Source: Paracoccaceae bacterium (GTDB lineage Bacteria > Pseudomonadota > Alphaproteobacteria > Rhodobacterales > Rhodobacteraceae). From it: a stretch of 5,604 nucleotides of DNA. A model generated the notes under the pieces. The model was not told where the DNA came from. It did no database searches and saw only the letters and a program-made list of their open reading frames with translations. Each line of letters starts with the position of its first letter. Position 1 is the stretch's first letter. Both the position numbers and the translations under genes were made by a program. Shown one piece after another: positions 4,625 to 5,604 of this stretch. Location of the stretch: assembly GCA_020832725.1 (NCBI GenBank), contig JAFIEC010000012.1, positions 1 to 5,604 on the forward strand, given 5' to 3'.

Positions 4625-5604
4625 TCAGCGCACCTTCAGTGTGGCAAGCCCGATCATCGCCAGGATCAGCGAGATGATCCAGAAGCGGATCACGATCTGC
4701 GGCTCGGCCCAGCCCTTCTTTTCGAAATGGTGGTGGATCGGGGCCATCAGGAACACCCGCTTTCCCGTGCGCTTGAAATAGAGCACCTGGATGATGACGC
4801 TCAGCGCCTCGACCACGAACAGCCCGCCGACGATGGCCAGCACGATCTCGTGCTTGGTGGCCACCGCGATCGCCCCCAGCGCGCCGCCCAGCGCAAGGCT
4901 TCCGGTAGCGCCCATGCACACCGCCGCCGGGGGGGCGTTATACCACAGAAACCCCAGCCCCCCCCCGATGAGGGCCGCGCAGAAGACGAGGATCTCTCCG
5001 GTCCCGGGCACGAAATGCACATCCAGATAGGCGGTGAAATCGGCCCGGCCCACGGCATAGGCGATGATGCCCAGGGTCCCGGCCGCGATCATCACCGGCA
5101 TGATCGCCAGCCCGTCCAGACCGTCGGTCAGGTTGACCGCATTCGCGGTGCCCACGATCACCAGAATCGCGAAGGGCAGGAAGAACAGCCCAAGATCGAA
5201 CAGCACGTTCTTGAACACCGGGACCGCCAGCTTGCCGCTGAGGCCTTCGGGATGCACATGCATAGCCGCCACCCAAGCCACCAGCGCGATCAGCAGCCCG
5301 ATGCCGAACCGCAGGCGCGCCGACAGCCCCTTGGCGTTGCCCTTGGAGACCTTGGCATAATCGTCCAGAAACCCGATGACACCAAAGGCGATCGTGACCA
5401 GGAGCACGATCCAGACATAGGGATTGTCCAGCCGCGCCCAGACCAGCGTGGAAAAGGTCAGCGCCGACAGGATCAGAAGGCCGCCCATCGTGGGGGTGCC
5501 GGCCGTGGTGACAAGGTGGCTTGCAGGCCCGTCCTGGGGGATGGGCTGGCCGTTGGACTGCCGCCGTCGCAGGATCTCGATCCGCGGTCGGCCAAAGCAA
5601 AAGC
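4625..5604 (-). CDS. MraY-family protein with altered active site, 5' end cut by the window edge; possible inactive paralogue
   Basis: MraY transfers phospho-MurNAc-pentapeptide from UDP to undecaprenyl phosphate, making lipid I in the inner membrane. The window holds 325 residues with an open frame to the right edge; aligned to E. coli MraY (360 aa), about 35 N-terminal residues are missing. Counting from the first full codon (5602), family motifs in place are GTPTMGG (35-41), the DD pair in LDDYAK (80-81), NAVNLTDGLDG (154-164), HHHFEKKGW (290-298) and a canonical C-terminus. Four highly conserved positions differ: R to P at 22 (QPIP), K to T at 33, F to C at 229 and D to A at 232, so MGDTGS reads MGATGS. 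The alanine lies 151 residues after the second D of the DD pair, exactly as D116 to D267 in E. coli. Reading frame and remaining conservation are intact. Family call is sure; activity is doubtful. No murD follows. Confidence 0.93.
   Translation of the reverse strand, partial: FCFGRPRIEILRRRQSNGQPIPQDGPASHLVTTAGTPTMGGLLILSALTFSTLVWARLDNPYVWIVLLVTIAFGVIGFLDDYAKVSKGNAKGLSARLRFGIGLLIALVAWVAAMHVHPEGLSGKLAVPVFKNVLFDLGLFFLPFAILVIVGTANAVNLTDGLDGLAIMPVMIAAGTLGIIAYAVGRADFTAYLDVHFVPGTGEILVFCAALIGGGLGFLWYNAPPAAVCMGATGSLALGGALGAIAVATKHEIVLAIVGGLFVVEALSVIIQVLYFKRTGKRVFLMAPIHHHFEKKGWAEPQIVIRFWIISLILAMIGLATLKVR

Noticed and set aside
2700..4919. 739-residue minus-strand open frame
   Set aside because: It is antisense to the DUF2306-like and hydrolase genes, has no recognisable motif, and is the usual by-product of high-GC coding DNA.
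4625..5488. Start of the mraY-type protein at the internal Met (5488)
   Set aside because: The frame continues to the window edge with recognisable MraY sequence (FGRP, RRRQ, GQPI, DGPASH, GTPT), so this Met is the one inside GTPTMGG.
4625..5604. mraY-type gene as a decayed pseudogene
   Set aside because: There is no stop or frameshift over 325 codons and the C-terminal two thirds is strongly conserved. Early decay by point changes alone cannot be excluded, so it is annotated as a gene with doubtful activity.

Overview
The window looks like chromosomal DNA from a GC-rich alphaproteobacterium. Rhodobacterales is my best guess, because the MraY-type protein at the right end reads like Rhodobacterales MraY as I remember that family; no search was run. 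Seven protein genes fill almost the whole window. There are no RNA genes, insertion sequences or CRISPR arrays that I can support, and no gene-free stretch reaches 300 bases.

Left part, minus strand (1-2561). Read in the direction of transcription, the order is: a membrane-bound LytTR-type DNA-binding protein (2561-1758), a small YnjF-like CDP-alcohol phosphatidyltransferase (1670-1035), an ArsR-type metalloregulator (1003-653), and the start of a permease of the ArsP_1/DUF318 type (625 to the left edge, incomplete). The ArsR gene and the permease form a two-gene metal or metalloid response unit. Its promoter appears to overlap the stop codon of the phosphatidyltransferase gene. It carries a perfect 18-bp palindrome that is a strong candidate for the ArsR operator, and the spacing suggests a leaderless ArsR mRNA.

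Middle, plus strand (2688-4574). A seven-helix membrane protein of unknown function (DUF2306-like) is followed after 21 bp by a membrane-anchored SxxK serine hydrolase of the beta-lactamase/6-aminohexanoate-dimer-hydrolase fold. They form an operon transcribed divergently from the LytTR gene. The 126-bp shared intergenic region holds a 7-bp direct repeat with 20-bp periodicity, so LytTR control of the operon is a reasonable guess.

Right part, minus strand (4625 to the right edge). An mraY-family gene lacks about its first 35 codons because of the window edge. It is convergent with the hydrolase gene. It is uninterrupted and well conserved over 325 residues, yet the catalytic Mg-binding aspartate of the MGD motif is alanine, the neighbouring nucleotide-stacking phenylalanine is cysteine, and the conserved lysine and arginine of the N-terminal QxIR...KxGTPTMGG segment are threonine and proline. 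No murD follows it. The most interesting reading is a second, probably catalytically inactive MraY paralogue outside the main division/cell-wall cluster. This is the main finding of the window.
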